Origin: Isoetes engelmannii
Taxonomy: Eukaryota > Streptophyta > Lycopodiopsida > Isoetales > Isoetaceae
Direction: 5' to 3'
Length of the DNA: 24,128 bases
Assembly: GCA_011763485.2 (NCBI GenBank)
Contig: JAANSK020233298.1
Coordinates: forward strand, 1-24,128
Shown: piece by piece, positions 8,071 to 16,697 of the stretch
How positions within the stretch are numbered: the first letter of the stretch is position 1
Layout: each line of letters opens with the position of its first letter
Made by a program: the position numbers and the translations under genes
Notes under the pieces: generated by a model
Told to the model about the DNA's origin: nothing
The model's input: only the letters and a program-made list of their open reading frames with translations
Databases searched by the model: none

Positions 8071-9230
8071 TTATCGCTTAAGGTGATCTAATAGGTAATA
8101 ATACATAACATAAGCAAAAAAACTAGCTAAAATCGTGATCGCGATCTTCTAGACTAGATTAACATGCAAAAACTAGACGGCTAAAGTAATCTCACACAAA
8201 ATTCTAGAACGAAATACTGACATGGAAAATTTTAAGCACCCTAAAAGTTTTCTAAGTGCAATGAATTGGCCATTCTTTATGTAAATCTGTTGAAGTGCAG
8301 TACGAAATGGCCATTTTTGCTATTTTTTTCCAACGTAGGTCTAACCCAAATGGCGATTCCTTCTTCAAAATTGTAGCATTTGAAGTGGCCAAGATTAGAC
8401 AAACAACAAATTTAGATAGCAGCAATGCCAATAATTTATACCCAACTCGTCAAATTAGATACCCATCTAACAACTAAAGTTATAAGTCGATAGACCCAAA
8501 GGAAGTGAATTCAATCATATTTCTTTTCTACCAAAGTTAAAAAGTATTCATTATCAAAGATCATATAGATTTTTACAATAGGTAATTTCAATATTAATAA
8601 ACAAGTATAGGCTTTCATAGAGCCCACAAGGATATGGCAAAATTGTTATTCTCTAGGAGAATGTCCTACGCTTGAAATTGCCATTTCCTTGGCCAATCCC
8701 CTTCATCCATAGAACTCAAATGGCCAACATGTTGGTATATTCTAAACCACAAGATAATGAATTGACCATTCCAGTTCTTTGGCTGCCATTAAACCGCTAT
8801 AAATTGGCGAATATGCATCTAACACATAGATCATCCTACTTAGGCTGGCCATGGGATTTTGGCAAAATAGATAATTCGGGGCCAAATGGCCTGCCGTGGC
8901 CACTTAAATTTTTGTTGGATACTAATTGACGAAGATGAACATCATATAAGTATTAATAAGTATAGTTGCATCAAAATTATTATACGTATATTGCACATCA
9001 CTTCAGAATTTGGAAATTCCTGAATAGAGTTCCATATAAAATCAGGTGATCATAATGAAATGTGCTTAACATAATCGTTGTGGTAATCTCATTGAATTTC
9101 TTATATTGATTCAGGAGTAAGGCCAATGTCCTCAACCATCCTTGCGACATGTTGCTGCCCGATTGCAGTACTCTGCAATGTATCCATTTTTGCAATGTAT
9201 CCATTTCAGAATAGCATGTGGCCACCGGCA
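8071..9230. other. AT-rich spacer with TGGCCA cluster, no gene seen
   Basis: No convincing gene. The hexamer TGGCCA occurs at 8267, 8308, 8386, 8690, 8721, 8845, 8897 and 9219, with near matches between them (AAATGGCGATT near 8349, AAATTGCCATT near 8675, TTGACCATT near 8762, AAATTGGCGAA near 8801). Most are embedded in an A/T-rich frame such as AAATGGCCAW. The cluster is far denser than expected for a 6-mer. An open frame at 8672-8929 (85 codons) overlaps it but has no recognisable content. Confidence 0.7.
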
Positions 9231-9299
9231 AATCGACTTCCATTGCAACAGCCAACTGCTGCACATGCTCTACTCCCCCAGAATCAGTACTTTTGACGG

Positions 9300-9900
9300 T
9301 TCTAAGTGCAATACCCCGGCAAATTCAGAAGTACCAGCTTTTCTTCATTTTTTTTCCATTATCAGAGTCTTCATCCTCACTTCTAGACAAAGCATTCTCA
9401 TCACATGAATCCGTATATTCAAAATTAGTACATGCTCCAAAATCCTATCAGTCAATATGGGCATAGCATTATCAAGTTGCTTGTTCAGGGCGTCAAGCTT
9501 TTTGAACTTTGGATCCAGTGCAACACATGCTCTTTCAATCCGCTCTTGAAGCGCCATGGTCTCTTGGACCCTCTGTTCAAACCATCCAGTATAATGTTCA
9601 TATTACTGCGGGCCATGCTCTGAGATATATCTACGCTTCTCGAAACTGAAGGCATATCGACTGCAAGTTTTTCTTCTTCTTCCTCTGCCTCGGGCCGCAC
9701 CATTTTTTCTAGTGTCTTAATAAAAGATCTCAAGAAACGACATAACTTATCATCCAACTCGAAGGCCATGCTTCATTTGCCCTGCATTAAGGCTACTCTT
9801 GAAGTTGTATCCGTCGAGAAGAAATCCAAGGTATATCAGTCCAAAGGAACAAATTCTTTAACCATTTGATATACATAGGATGTTTTTGCTAGCCCTTAGA
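9300..9900 (-). pseudogene. Decayed coding segment: acidic/helical protein, unrecognised
   Basis: Reading the minus strand from about 9900 down, one frame gives GLAKTSYVYQMVKEFVPLD, a stop, TLDFFSTDTTSRVALMQGK, a stop, then MAFELDDKLCRFLRSFIKTL (ATG at 9769), an acidic run PEAEEEEEKLAVDM and SMARSNMNIILDGL. A frame shift near 9560-9590 leads into the frame open from 9557 (MALQERIERACVALDPKFKK, then LDALNKQLDNAMPILTDRI), and a second shift near 9425 leads to an acidic serine-rich end (NALSRSEDEDSDNGKK, about 9351-9398). Predicted helices with regular Leu/Met/Ile spacing suggest a coiled coil. I recognise no family. Two stops and at least two shifts indicate a pseudogene or a low-quality copy. 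Confidence 0.5.
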
Positions 9901-10190
9901 AACAAAGTCCCCTTCCATAGTAGCCCAAGAAAATTTAGGTCTACCAGTAAAAATGTTTTTTCTTGGTCTTTGGCCTCTACACCCTCATTAACTGTTATCT
10001 CGTACTTTGGCAGGGGAGTGCTTTTGAGGGAATTTGTGACTTAAGTAAGCCGGAGCTCCAATCTCGGCTACAATGGTATGACCTAAACCTCGCTTCTGTT
10101 GATATGCATATGTGTTATACATAATATTGGAACTCCTTTACCATCTTTCTGATGACCCATCCTTGTTCTTCATATGCCCCTAGTAGTGTG
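9901..10190 (-). pseudogene. Decayed coding segment, upstream part of the same minus-strand gene
   Basis: On the minus strand one frame from about 10170 down reads HMKNKDGSSERW, a stop, RSSNIMYNTYAYQQKRGLGH, then TIVAEIGAPAYLSHKFPQKH and SPAKVRDNS before two stops near 9990. After a gap the readable GRPKFSWATMEGDFVSKG follows (about 9945-9890), leading by a frame change into the segment below 9900. It looks coding by composition but is broken. Family unknown. It lies between the hAT fragment and the acidic segment and may be a later exon of the gene whose earlier pieces are at 11302-12537. Confidence 0.35.
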
Positions 10191-10458
10191 GAAAATTGAC
10201 ACCTTAAAGTGCGTCTTTGATTAAAAAAGTTCTCAATGAGAATTACTTATTAAATAAAATGTGTCAAAAGAGAAATTTTCAATAAGAGAAATTTGTCAAA
10301 AGAGAACTTCAATTTATTTAAAGTTGTTAAAAGAGAACCTGCTATTTTACAAAAGGTGGTGAAAAAAATTAAGCATTTTTTAAAGGTTTCTATAGGCGCT
10401 GACATGTCATAATTAACCACGTGACATGTTATTGGTTATAATACTCTGAACTATGATT
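10191..10458. other. AT-rich stretch with short repeated words
   Basis: The word TGTCAAAAGAGAA or TTGTTAAAAGAGAA occurs three times (10262, 10294, 10325). A CACGTG sits at 10418-10423, flanked by TGACATGT on one side and GTGACATGT on the other. No gene seen. It may be non-coding or decayed upstream sequence of the hAT fragment that follows. Confidence 0.5.
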
Positions 10459-10680
10459 GTGGCAAGCCATTATAGTTATTCCTATGAATACCACAACTTG
10501 TGAACGAGGATTCTCGAAGACAAAAAGTGAAAGATAAGAAGCGATCAAGAATATGCAAGGATATATTGGACGCTCATATGTTAATTACACTATCAGGTAA
10601 TCCCTATGGACACGTTGATTTTCATGAGACATACAAGATATGGTTGAATGAACAGAGAAACGTGAGGAGGACTAAGTGAC
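10459..10680 (+). pseudogene. hAT transposase, C-terminal dimerisation fragment
   Basis: The hAT transposase C terminus mediates dimerisation and forms part of the catalytic fold. A plus-strand frame gives LWQAIIVIPMNTTTCERGFS followed by KTK, matching the hAT signature 'LW.AIL.IPVST.SCERGFS'. After one frame shift near 10525 the next frame continues RRQKVKDKKRSRICKDILDA, then HMLITLSGNPYGHVDFHETY and KIWLNEQRNVRRTK, ending with a stop at 10678-10680. This matches 'KLR..L....LD.LM.I...GP.....D...A...W...K.RR'. The upstream catalytic part is missing, and terminal inverted repeats were not found. The fragment lies between minus-strand pieces of another gene, so it is probably an old insertion in an intron. 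Confidence 0.85.
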
Positions 10681-11232
10681 ATCCATGTATTTCAGTCTGT
10701 TTCTGGTGGTACATTATGAAATGTTGTGTTATTTTATTGTTTTGTTGACGCTTGCGTTTTCTAAAAGCTTTAATTCCTATATTGATTTTTATTTTCTAGT
10801 TTTGTTCGTCAAAATTTGTTATTATTAGATGCTCGACCAAAAGTTGTCAATGCCATTTAATTTACGTCAATTAAGAACTTAAATTTTTAAAAAGTTGTCA
10901 ATTAACACCCACAAAAGTTTAAAATGGGTCATATGAAAAACCTTGTATCCAATGAATTCTCTACATTGGCTCCTAGGGAGACATGCAAACCTCCTTGAAC
11001 TTGTTTTGGCTATATAGACGATTAGGCAGATGCATCGATCTCAAGAACATGTTAATATGTTACGCTTTTGCCGTAGTCATGCCGGTAATCCTGCTTAACA
11101 AATCCAGATATTTTTTTAACTTCCTAGATTACATTGAAGCTACGAATATCAATGAAGATTATCGCCGCATTTTAGATGACAGGTGCCGCCACAAGGATAC
11201 CCAGCTTCCTACCAAGATGGATTTTTTTTTTT
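10681..11232. other. AT-rich stretch, no convincing gene
   Basis: An open plus frame at 10983-11285 (100 codons) spans the right part; its translation has no recognisable motif and ends in a homopolymer-derived Phe run, so I do not call it a gene. AAAAGTTGTCAAT recurs at 10841 and 10893. If the flanking minus-strand pieces belong to one gene, this is intron. Confidence 0.4.
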
Positions 11233-11301
11233 TCAAAATATTTGCTTCAGGCTGGCTTGATAATAGATCTCATAGCTCAAAATAAGCATTAGGAAGATTA
11301 C

Positions 11302-11640
11302 CTTGGACATGTTCTTTGTTATAGTGGATTTAACATAATCTAGATCTGTATTTGCAATGTCCAAAAGTTGTTGTTTAGTCTCAGGGAAACAACTCAAGAG
11401 CTCGTGGAAATTGGCGTATTGCTTATCAGATACACTATTGGCATATGACAATACTTCATGACACATGAGACTCAATGTCCTGATGTCTAAGGCCCTCTGC
11501 CTACAATCAAAATGCCTTGCATATCCAGATTGAACTTTCAAGAATGTTTTCCCTTCGATGATCTCATCCATCAACTGGGAAACTTCTGCATTGTTCATTC
11601 CACGAAGAAAAGTTATGCTAAAAAGATTTTTAGAGGGTTA
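11302..11640 (-). pseudogene. Decayed exon of unrecognised minus-strand gene
   Basis: The minus strand reads SITFLRGMNNAEVSQLMDEI from about 11620, continues open through FDCRQRALDIRTLSLMCHEV and FHELLSCFPETKQQLLDIAN to LDYVKSTITKNMSK, and ends exactly at a donor AAG|GTAATC (GT at 11301-11300, phase 0). That is about 100 clean codons with helix-like composition. The match of frame end and splice donor supports a real exon. Upstream on the same strand, the preceding coding segment (11650-11820) joins only after a one-base shift near 11640. I recognise no family. Confidence 0.5.
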
Positions 11641-11820
11641 TCAGGCAATTTGCCATGATCATCAACCAAATTTCTTTCAGCCCACTTAGTAACAACCTGC
11701 ATTAGCTTAGACCAAGTCTCTTCTTGCATGAAGATGGACAACTTCTCATCTTTAAGCTCCTTAACGTTTAATGTGGTCATAGCAGCTTCAACAAAATCTT
11801 GAAATAAAAGAGCTGGTTAG
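11641..11820 (-). pseudogene. Decayed coding segment of the same minus-strand gene
   Basis: The frame reads FQDFVEAAMTTLNVKELKDE, then KLSIFMQEETWSKLMQVVTK and WAERNLVDDHGKLPDNPLKI, all uninterrupted, then hits a stop just before the next segment's frame begins one base away. It is amphipathic and charge-rich, like a helical repeat or scaffold protein, but has no named motif. Confidence 0.5.
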
Positions 11821-12172
11821 GATCGCGGATGCGATTTTGTAAAACATGTAATGGTAAGATATACCTTCCAGGCCAGATTAATTGTTGTGTCAATTGGGCC
11901 TTAGGGAGAGCAGTCAAAAGCTTTATGTTGTTATCTCAGTTGCTGGAGCTTTTCAATTAGAGGCTCCTTGTAGTCAGTGTTGGCAATAAAATCATTACAC
12001 TAAATTGAAAGCTGGATGTACTCCTTATCAGAAGGATTTCCATTTAGCATCCGAGTTCTTCTCCTTGCATAAGCCTTGGCAAATTCAAGATATTGCTCAA
12101 TCTCAATCTCCAAAAATAATGAAAAAGATTTTGCCAACAAGGGCCTCTGGTGTTGACCAGGTGATCCACTTC
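11821..12172 (-). pseudogene. Decayed coding segment of the same minus-strand gene
   Basis: Starting at an acceptor GGCTTGCAG (AG at 12174-12173), one frame reads SGSPGQHQRPLLAKSFSLFL, then EIEIEQYLEFAKAYARRRTR and MLNGNPSDKEYIQLSI, a single TAG at about 12003, CNDFIANTDYKEPLIEKLQQ and a second stop near 11937. After a shift, NNIKLLTALPKAQLTQQLIW and PGRYTLPLHVLQNRIRDPNQ follow to about 11823. The first part joins the upstream exon across a 64-nt intron in matching phase (G|GA gives Gly). Two stops and at least two shifts indicate decay. No family recognised. Confidence 0.5.
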
Positions 12173-12236
12173 CTGCAAGCCAACTTAATTATGAACTTCT
12201 TATGCAAGAGTTAATCTACCCAATGCCATTGCTTAC
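12173..12236 (-). other. Short intron (64 nt), phase-consistent
   Basis: It has donor GTAAGC and acceptor GGCTTGCAG. The codon split across the join (G and GA) gives Gly, and both flanking frames are open away from the join. At 64 nt it is short but within the range known for plants. Confidence 0.5.
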
Positions 12237-12537
12237 CTCGTAATAGGATCGAATGGGACGACGATGTTTTAAAACTCTTCACGAGGGTATGCACATGATC
12301 ATTGGAGGGAATCCTATGGGTCATATTTGCTCGTGCAAATTCGAAATCAAAGATACTCGCTCTTATAAACCAGTTGACTCCATAGAATATAACTTTTTAA
12401 ATTGCTCCAACTTTAAGGTAGTCTTTTCAACAAGTTTTTTCTCCTCATCTGGGTTAAATTTCAAATCTGTTGGCACTCGAGATGCATGGGAGTTGATCGA
12501 ACCGATGGAGCTGGATCGACTGAGTTCTCTATGCTCA
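12237..12537 (-). pseudogene. Upstream exon of the unrecognised minus-strand gene
   Basis: The minus strand from about 12537 reads FEHRELSRSSSIGSINSHAS, then RVPTDLKFNPDEEKKLVEKT and TLKLEQFKKLYSMESTGL before a stop. A frame two bases on is open through FEFARANMTHRIPSNDHVHT and LVKSFKTSSSHSILLR, ending at a strong donor CGAG|GTAAGC (GT at 12236-12235, phase 1). The serine-rich start followed by a charged helix suggests an N-terminal tail. A small indel near 12370 would explain the frame change. The strand and nearby promoter-like region suggest transcription starting near 12550-12650. Confidence 0.5.
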
Positions 12538-12540
12538 AAA

Positions 12541-13020
12541 GTCTGATAAAAGATGTGCTAAGGGGCAGGCACAGTCAGCATGACTGCGCCGTTACTGCGC
12601 TATTTTGGTGATTCATAAAACCTATATATAGTTTCCATGTTGGAAACCTTATAAAGTTTTCAATACGGGGAACCTAATACATGAAACCTAATATAGTATC
12701 TAGGAAACCTAATACGCATTAGATTTCCATTGAACTACATTAAGTTTCAACGAGAAAGAAACCTAAGATTTCGGCAAAATCCAACCCAAATCGGGAGCAG
12801 ATGAAACCATGGAGGAGTCACATCTTATAAAAGCCTACGATTATCCACGTGTTTGTGTTTTAAAATTTGACGTGGATTTCTCTTAAACCGTTAGATTTTG
12901 ACCTATGAAAATATAGGGCTCAGAAATTAGCTTTTTCGTTGCTAATATGGGCTCGCAACGCAGACCTAAAATATCCTGCCATTCAATTCCTTGCCTTCTG
13001 TCTTCCTCTGCGCCCCAAGA
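12541..13020. promoter_or_regulatory. Possible divergent promoter region
   Basis: It lies between the start of the minus-strand gene remains and plus-strand splice signals. (A)AACCT is repeated at about 12617, 12645, 12671, 12685, 12705 and 12764, within CCTAATA contexts at three of them. TATA-like words are CTATATATAG (12622-12631) and TATAAAAG (12826-12833). CACGTG, a G-box core bound by bZIP and bHLH factors, is at 12846-12851, and GACGTGG, an ACGT-core element, at 12869-12875. A C/T-rich leader-like segment (CTTCTGTCTTCCTCTGCGCCCC) follows, ending at a donor AGAG|GTAAAT near 13025. Function is inferred from motifs only. Confidence 0.35.
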
Positions 13021-13261
13021 ATAGAGGTAAATAGTTTTGTTCTACATTGATGTTTTTTCTAAGCGGAATGGTTGCTGAAAGTACATTTAGATTGGAATGC
13101 TTGTTTCTCTTCGTTTCCTAACAAAAACGCCAGTATCTGTACTTGTCTACAGAGATGACACACCATACAAAAATCTAATGTCTCCAGTGCACTATAAATT
13201 ATTGGTCTTCCGTAGCTTGGTTCATTTGGAGTTATGACTGTGCATATTGCTTTTTTTGCAG

Positions 13262-13320
13262 ATCTTCAGCCTGCAGCGACCTGCTATTGCTGAAAGCTTA
13301 CCAAAACTTGAGAGTAAGAG
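13262..13320 (+). other. Putative small exon, possibly 5' UTR
   Basis: A 59-nt segment is bounded by a strong acceptor (TTGCTTTTTTTGCAG, ending 13261) and a donor AAGAG|GTAGGAAC (GT at 13321). The preceding candidate exon ends at AGAG|GTAAAT near 13025. No ATG-led frame is evident, so it would be non-coding leader or a small coding exon of the plus-strand gene that ends near 23180, or of an unrelated gene. Transcript evidence would be needed. Confidence 0.3.
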
Positions 13321-13800
13321 GTAGGAACTAAATTCTTTTCAGTCTGTTATCTTAGTAAAATAGACATTTCTCAAATTCCTTTTAACCACTGGCTTCAAAG
13401 GCACAAACCCCTTATCTTGGTGCTTGGATCCCATTGCGCCACAATTGCTCAAGATGCAATTAAATTTGATTTATCTGCCTTATCCATTTGTTCAAAACAT
13501 TTCAGTTTTTCTTGAGCAGAACCTTGCTCAATATGCCCTGCAAAACTGAGCCGCCTTTGCCATACATATCCATTGAACGGCTGCAGATACTCCTTTTCTT
13601 TTATCTCGGCATGTATTAGCCCCTTTGCAATGGCAATGAGATATGAAGAATAAGCAATGTTTTACTATTTGTAACCACCTGATCAATTTCAGCTTATTAG
13701 AAGATGCATGTAAGCTCCTCTGGCACATTATCCAAGCATTCATTATCAAATACTTTGAATCAAATTCCTGAGCTTTGCCTAAGTTGGCTAATGTGGACAC
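13321..13800. other. Non-coding or intronic stretch
   Basis: No convincing gene. A minus frame (13528-13800, 90 codons) and plus splice-like words (TTGAGCAG near 13520) exist, but nothing recognisable is encoded. Confidence 0.4.
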
Positions 13801-14020
13801 ATATCAGATGTCAATGGCGGCAACCAGAAAGCGACCTCAAAATTCGAAGAAGAATTTATTGCATTTAATTCTCCATTGTCTTGCTGCTCCGTTATTTGCA
13901 CGAGAAACATCTCATTTTCGTTCTTACTTAATGTCTTCTGGTGATGCATCTCTTTTGGCATTTGCATCAGAGTATTTTTGTCATATTATGTTCAGCCTCC
14001 TATCTTTTTTTGGACTATAA
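13775..14020 (+). CDS. Weak open reading frame, unrecognised
   Basis: An 81-codon frame. The second ATG (13808) follows an acceptor-like ATATCAG and begins with a basic stretch (MSMAATRKRPQNSKKN), then LLHLILHCLAAPLFARETSH. The 3' end falls in a locally duplicated non-coding segment, which argues that at least the end is not protein. It may be chance or a first coding exon. No family recognised. Confidence 0.15.
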   Translation: MPKLANVDTYQMSMAATRKRPQNSKKNLLHLILHCLAAPLFARETSHFRSYLMSSGDASLLAFASEYFCHIMFSLLSFFGL

Positions 14021-14207
14021 GGTCTGTGCATGGCTCCATATAATAGGATGCCTATGCAGAGTATTATAGTTTGGCAGCTTTCAATTCCGTTAATTGCATC
14101 AGATTATATTTGTCATATTTAGGGTCTCTGCATATGCTCGGTATAAGAGGACCATATCATCCTCTAAACTAGTGACGAGAGGAGTAATATAGTTTGGTAG
14201 CTTCCCA
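13962..14207. repeat. Diverged local tandem duplication (~120-bp units)
   Basis: Unit 1 (13962-14084) and unit 2 (14093-14207) share TTGCATCAGA.TAT.TTTGTCATATT, GGTCT.TGCAT, CCATAT.AT and GAGTA.TATAGTTTGGCAGCTT or its variant, with indels between. Confidence 0.75.
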
Positions 14208-14898
14208 ATGAGTACGAATGCAAAAATTGACAATCCCTTTGGGAACACTTCAGCCCCATCATGTCAATGTAGGGTGAGGGATCCTTGACTGTGTCCTTGT
14301 GTCCTTGAACGGGTCCTCTATTCTACCTCTGTTGTGCATTGTGGTAAGTATTTCCTCTGAAACTGATTATCGACACGACCCAGGCCAGTTATTATGTGAA
14401 TTGTTTGAAGGGTTCAAATACAAATGTATGCAATTTACGTATCTGTATACACCTAGATAAGCTGACCTCCACATTTTGAGAACGTACAGACCCATTTATT
14501 TTGAGAATCATTTAGCTTATATGCAGTTACAATCCTTTTCTTGACAGAAGTAGTTGACATTAGCTTGGGGCACCAGCTCTCCATTGGTTAATTTACATGT
14601 ATAACAATTCCATCACACAACATACATTTCTGAACTTTGTGCCAATGTCCCACTGCGGTGTAACTGCTCTAAATTCATTGCAGATAGATGAACAAGCTGA
14701 CTTCTCATATCTGGTTTAGAGATAAATATTTAAATGCTTAAGCGTTGTTTATTTAGATGAATAAGAGGTCTGTAGCTAATGGAATTGATTTTGACAAAAC
14801 CTCACTGTATCACTATACTAGATAATTTGGCATATTTTTTCTTCCAAAAACTTTGCAGCAGTCTGTAACGGTGATAAGACAAAACACAAGAGTGCATC
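14208..14898. other. No gene seen
   Basis: AT-rich DNA with only short ORFs. Tandem TGTCCTTG words occur at 14291-14306. Nothing recognisable on either strand. Confidence 0.5.
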
Positions 14899-14940
14899 AA
14901 GCTTAATTAGCCTCAAACTAAGCTTAATCAGCCTCAAACT
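14899..14940. repeat. 21-bp tandem repeat, two units
   Basis: AAGCTTAATTAGCCTCAAAC followed by T (14899-14919) is repeated directly at 14920-14940 with one T-to-C difference. Confidence 0.95.
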
Positions 14941-15310
14941 AAAATGCTGGCCAAGCAATGCTTGCTATATCTTCATTATTTACCTTCAATTTTCTTAGCT
15001 AAGGACTTTTCAATGTATGCTTGCCAAAGTGCGGGTATTTCCGCTTGCAATGGAGCATTTCAGAAATGCTACATAGCTTGTCGAGGAGTTCAGAGCTTCT
15101 TGACTTGGGTCCTCCATTCTGCCACCAGGAGTTCACAAAAATCTTGATTTTCTTAGCAGTCCTCCAACGTTCTTCGGAACAATCCCACTAGATAAAATAT
15201 GTCCTCAGCTAGTGCCATTTGCTGTCATTCTTGAATCCAAAATTTAAACAGTTCAGTTCTTGAGAAACAATTCTTTATGAACTGATAATTTAGCACAAGC
15301 TCTTCTGAAC
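14941..15310. other. No convincing gene
   Basis: A plus frame of 67 codons (14944-15147) has unremarkable Cys/Leu-rich content and no motif. Otherwise non-coding. Confidence 0.4.
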
Positions 15311-15735
15311 AGATACTAGTACTGTAGCAAGTTATGTGTCCAATAAGAGCATCAAATTTGAAGCCATTTTACTGATCCTAACAACCAGATCATAATTCAT
15401 ATAATTAGGCCGCTTGTAATCCTTTATGCAGTTAGCTTTCCGTTAGCTTTTCCATGCTTCAGTCCAACAAACAGATACTACTACTGTGACAAGTTATGTG
15501 TCAAATAAGAGCATCAACTTTGAAGCCATTTTACTGATCCAAACAACAATGATGCAGATAAAGATTCTTATAGTTAGATTGCTTGTAATGTGTCCAATAA
15601 GAGCATTAACTTTGAAGCCATTTTACTGATTCAAACAATAATGATGCATATTATAATTCATATAGTTAGATCGATTTTAGTCCTATTATGCACTTAGCTT
15701 TCAGTTAGCTTGTTCATGCGTCAGTCCAACAGGCT
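15311..15735. repeat. Three diverged direct repeat units
   Basis: Unit A is 15311-15472, B is 15473-15587 (its second half deleted) and C is 15588-15735. Shared blocks are AGATACTA.TACTGT (A and B), GTGTCMAATAAGAGCATYAA, TTTGAAGCCATTTTACTGAT, ATAATTCATATA (A and C) and CTTCAGTCCAACA or its variant. The pattern fits unequal recombination within an old duplicated array. Confidence 0.85.
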
Positions 15736-15780
15736 TCTACTGAAAAATACATTAAAAGTGATATCTCTGGCATATCAGCT

Positions 15781-15948
15781 GCTGCTAAGGAAATATTCAT
15801 GTCATTCTCCTTGTAATGTCTATGAACTACATATTTTTTATGAGGGCCATTACATGGGTAATGCTGAGGTGGTGCCATCAGCTTCAGCAGAGGGCGAGCG
15901 GCTGCTAAGGAAATGTTCATGTGATTCTCCTTGTAATTTTTATGAACT
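15781..15948. repeat. Direct repeat with exact 120-bp spacing
   Basis: GCTGCTAAGGAAATATTCAT and the following bases at 15781-15828 recur at 15901-15948, differing at only a few positions. The intervening sequence is not obviously repeated further. Both copies lie inside an 86-codon plus frame (15710-15970), which I regard as coincidental. Confidence 0.9.
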
Positions 15949-15949
15949 T

Positions 15950-16252
15950 GGGGATGTTCTATTTGTGTAATCAAACCTATGAAGTACCCACTTGACAATA
16001 ACAATTTAAAACATGCATAACACCTAACCCCAGTCGAAATTATAGTTAGAAGAAAATGGTATATGGCATTTTGCAGCTTAGGAATAGATTACCAGCGTCA
16101 ATATTGGAACATGCAAAATAAAGTAGTTTAGGGTTGGGACATTTAGGTAGGCGGCTTTTTAAAAGAACTAATTTTCTTCATTTTATAAGTGGTACATTTC
16201 CTAGATTATAAGATTTAAAGTTTTAGGATCGCACAAAATTTTTCAAAATTGA
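15950..16252. other. No gene seen
   Basis: AT-rich DNA without long frames or recognisable elements. Confidence 0.5.
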
Positions 16253-16352
16253 AAATTGCACAAAGAATGATCCTACACCAATTTCGGAAATTGCACAAAC
16301 AATGACTCTAAACCAATTTCAAATAAATTGCGCAAACAATTATCTTAAACTA
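16253..16352. repeat. ~35-bp tandem repeat, three units
   Basis: Units start at 16253, 16288 and 16325 with AAATTGCACAAASAATGA or AAATTGCGCAAACAAT, and units 1 and 2 end ACCAATTTC. The third unit is the most diverged. Confidence 0.85.
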
Positions 16353-16464
16353 GCAAATGGAAGCTAACTGATTGCTTTTTATAACACAATCTTTTTGTAG
16401 AATTTTTCTAGATTTAATAAAATACCAAATTTGACAATTGGAATAAGCATTATGTTCGTCAATG

Positions 16465-16560
16465 TAATACGCCACATAGCATGTTCCTGGTTCTGCTTCA
16501 GTTTTCATTTGATTGAATATGCCACATACCATGTCTCCGGTTCCACTTCAGTTTTCATTT
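16465..16560. repeat. 50-bp tandem repeat, two units
   Basis: GCCACATAGCATGTTCCTGG and its continuation to CAGTTTTCATTT begin at 16471 and again at 16521 (GCCACATACCATGTCTCCGG), a 50-bp period with a few substitutions. Confidence 0.9.
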
Positions 16561-16562
16561 AA

Positions 16563-16566
<4 letters not shown>

Positions 16567-16595
<29 letters not shown>
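16567..16595 (-). other. 29-T tract, possible poly(A) tail of a minus-strand retroposon
   Basis: An uninterrupted run of 29 T. Such tracts often mark the 3' end of an SINE, LINE or processed transcript inserted in the opposite orientation; the element body would lie to the right (16596 onward). No coding sequence, clear tRNA-like promoter boxes or target-site duplication were found, so a simple homopolymer is equally possible. Confidence 0.4.
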
Positions 16596-16697
16596 GACTT
16601 TTAGATTGGGATTATGGTACCTTAATGGTTGCGGATGCATCTTTGTCTCTTCGATTATATTAGGAGGGGACTCTAGAGGTTGTACTGGTCTTGTTTT

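Noticed and set aside
10983-11285. 100-codon plus ORF
   Set aside because: No motif, ends in a homopolymer Phe run, and sits where an intron of the minus-strand gene is expected.
15710-16004. Overlapping plus and minus ORFs of 86 and 96 codons
   Set aside because: Both are explained by the 120-bp spaced DNA repeat; repeated peptide segments mirror the DNA duplication and show no motif.
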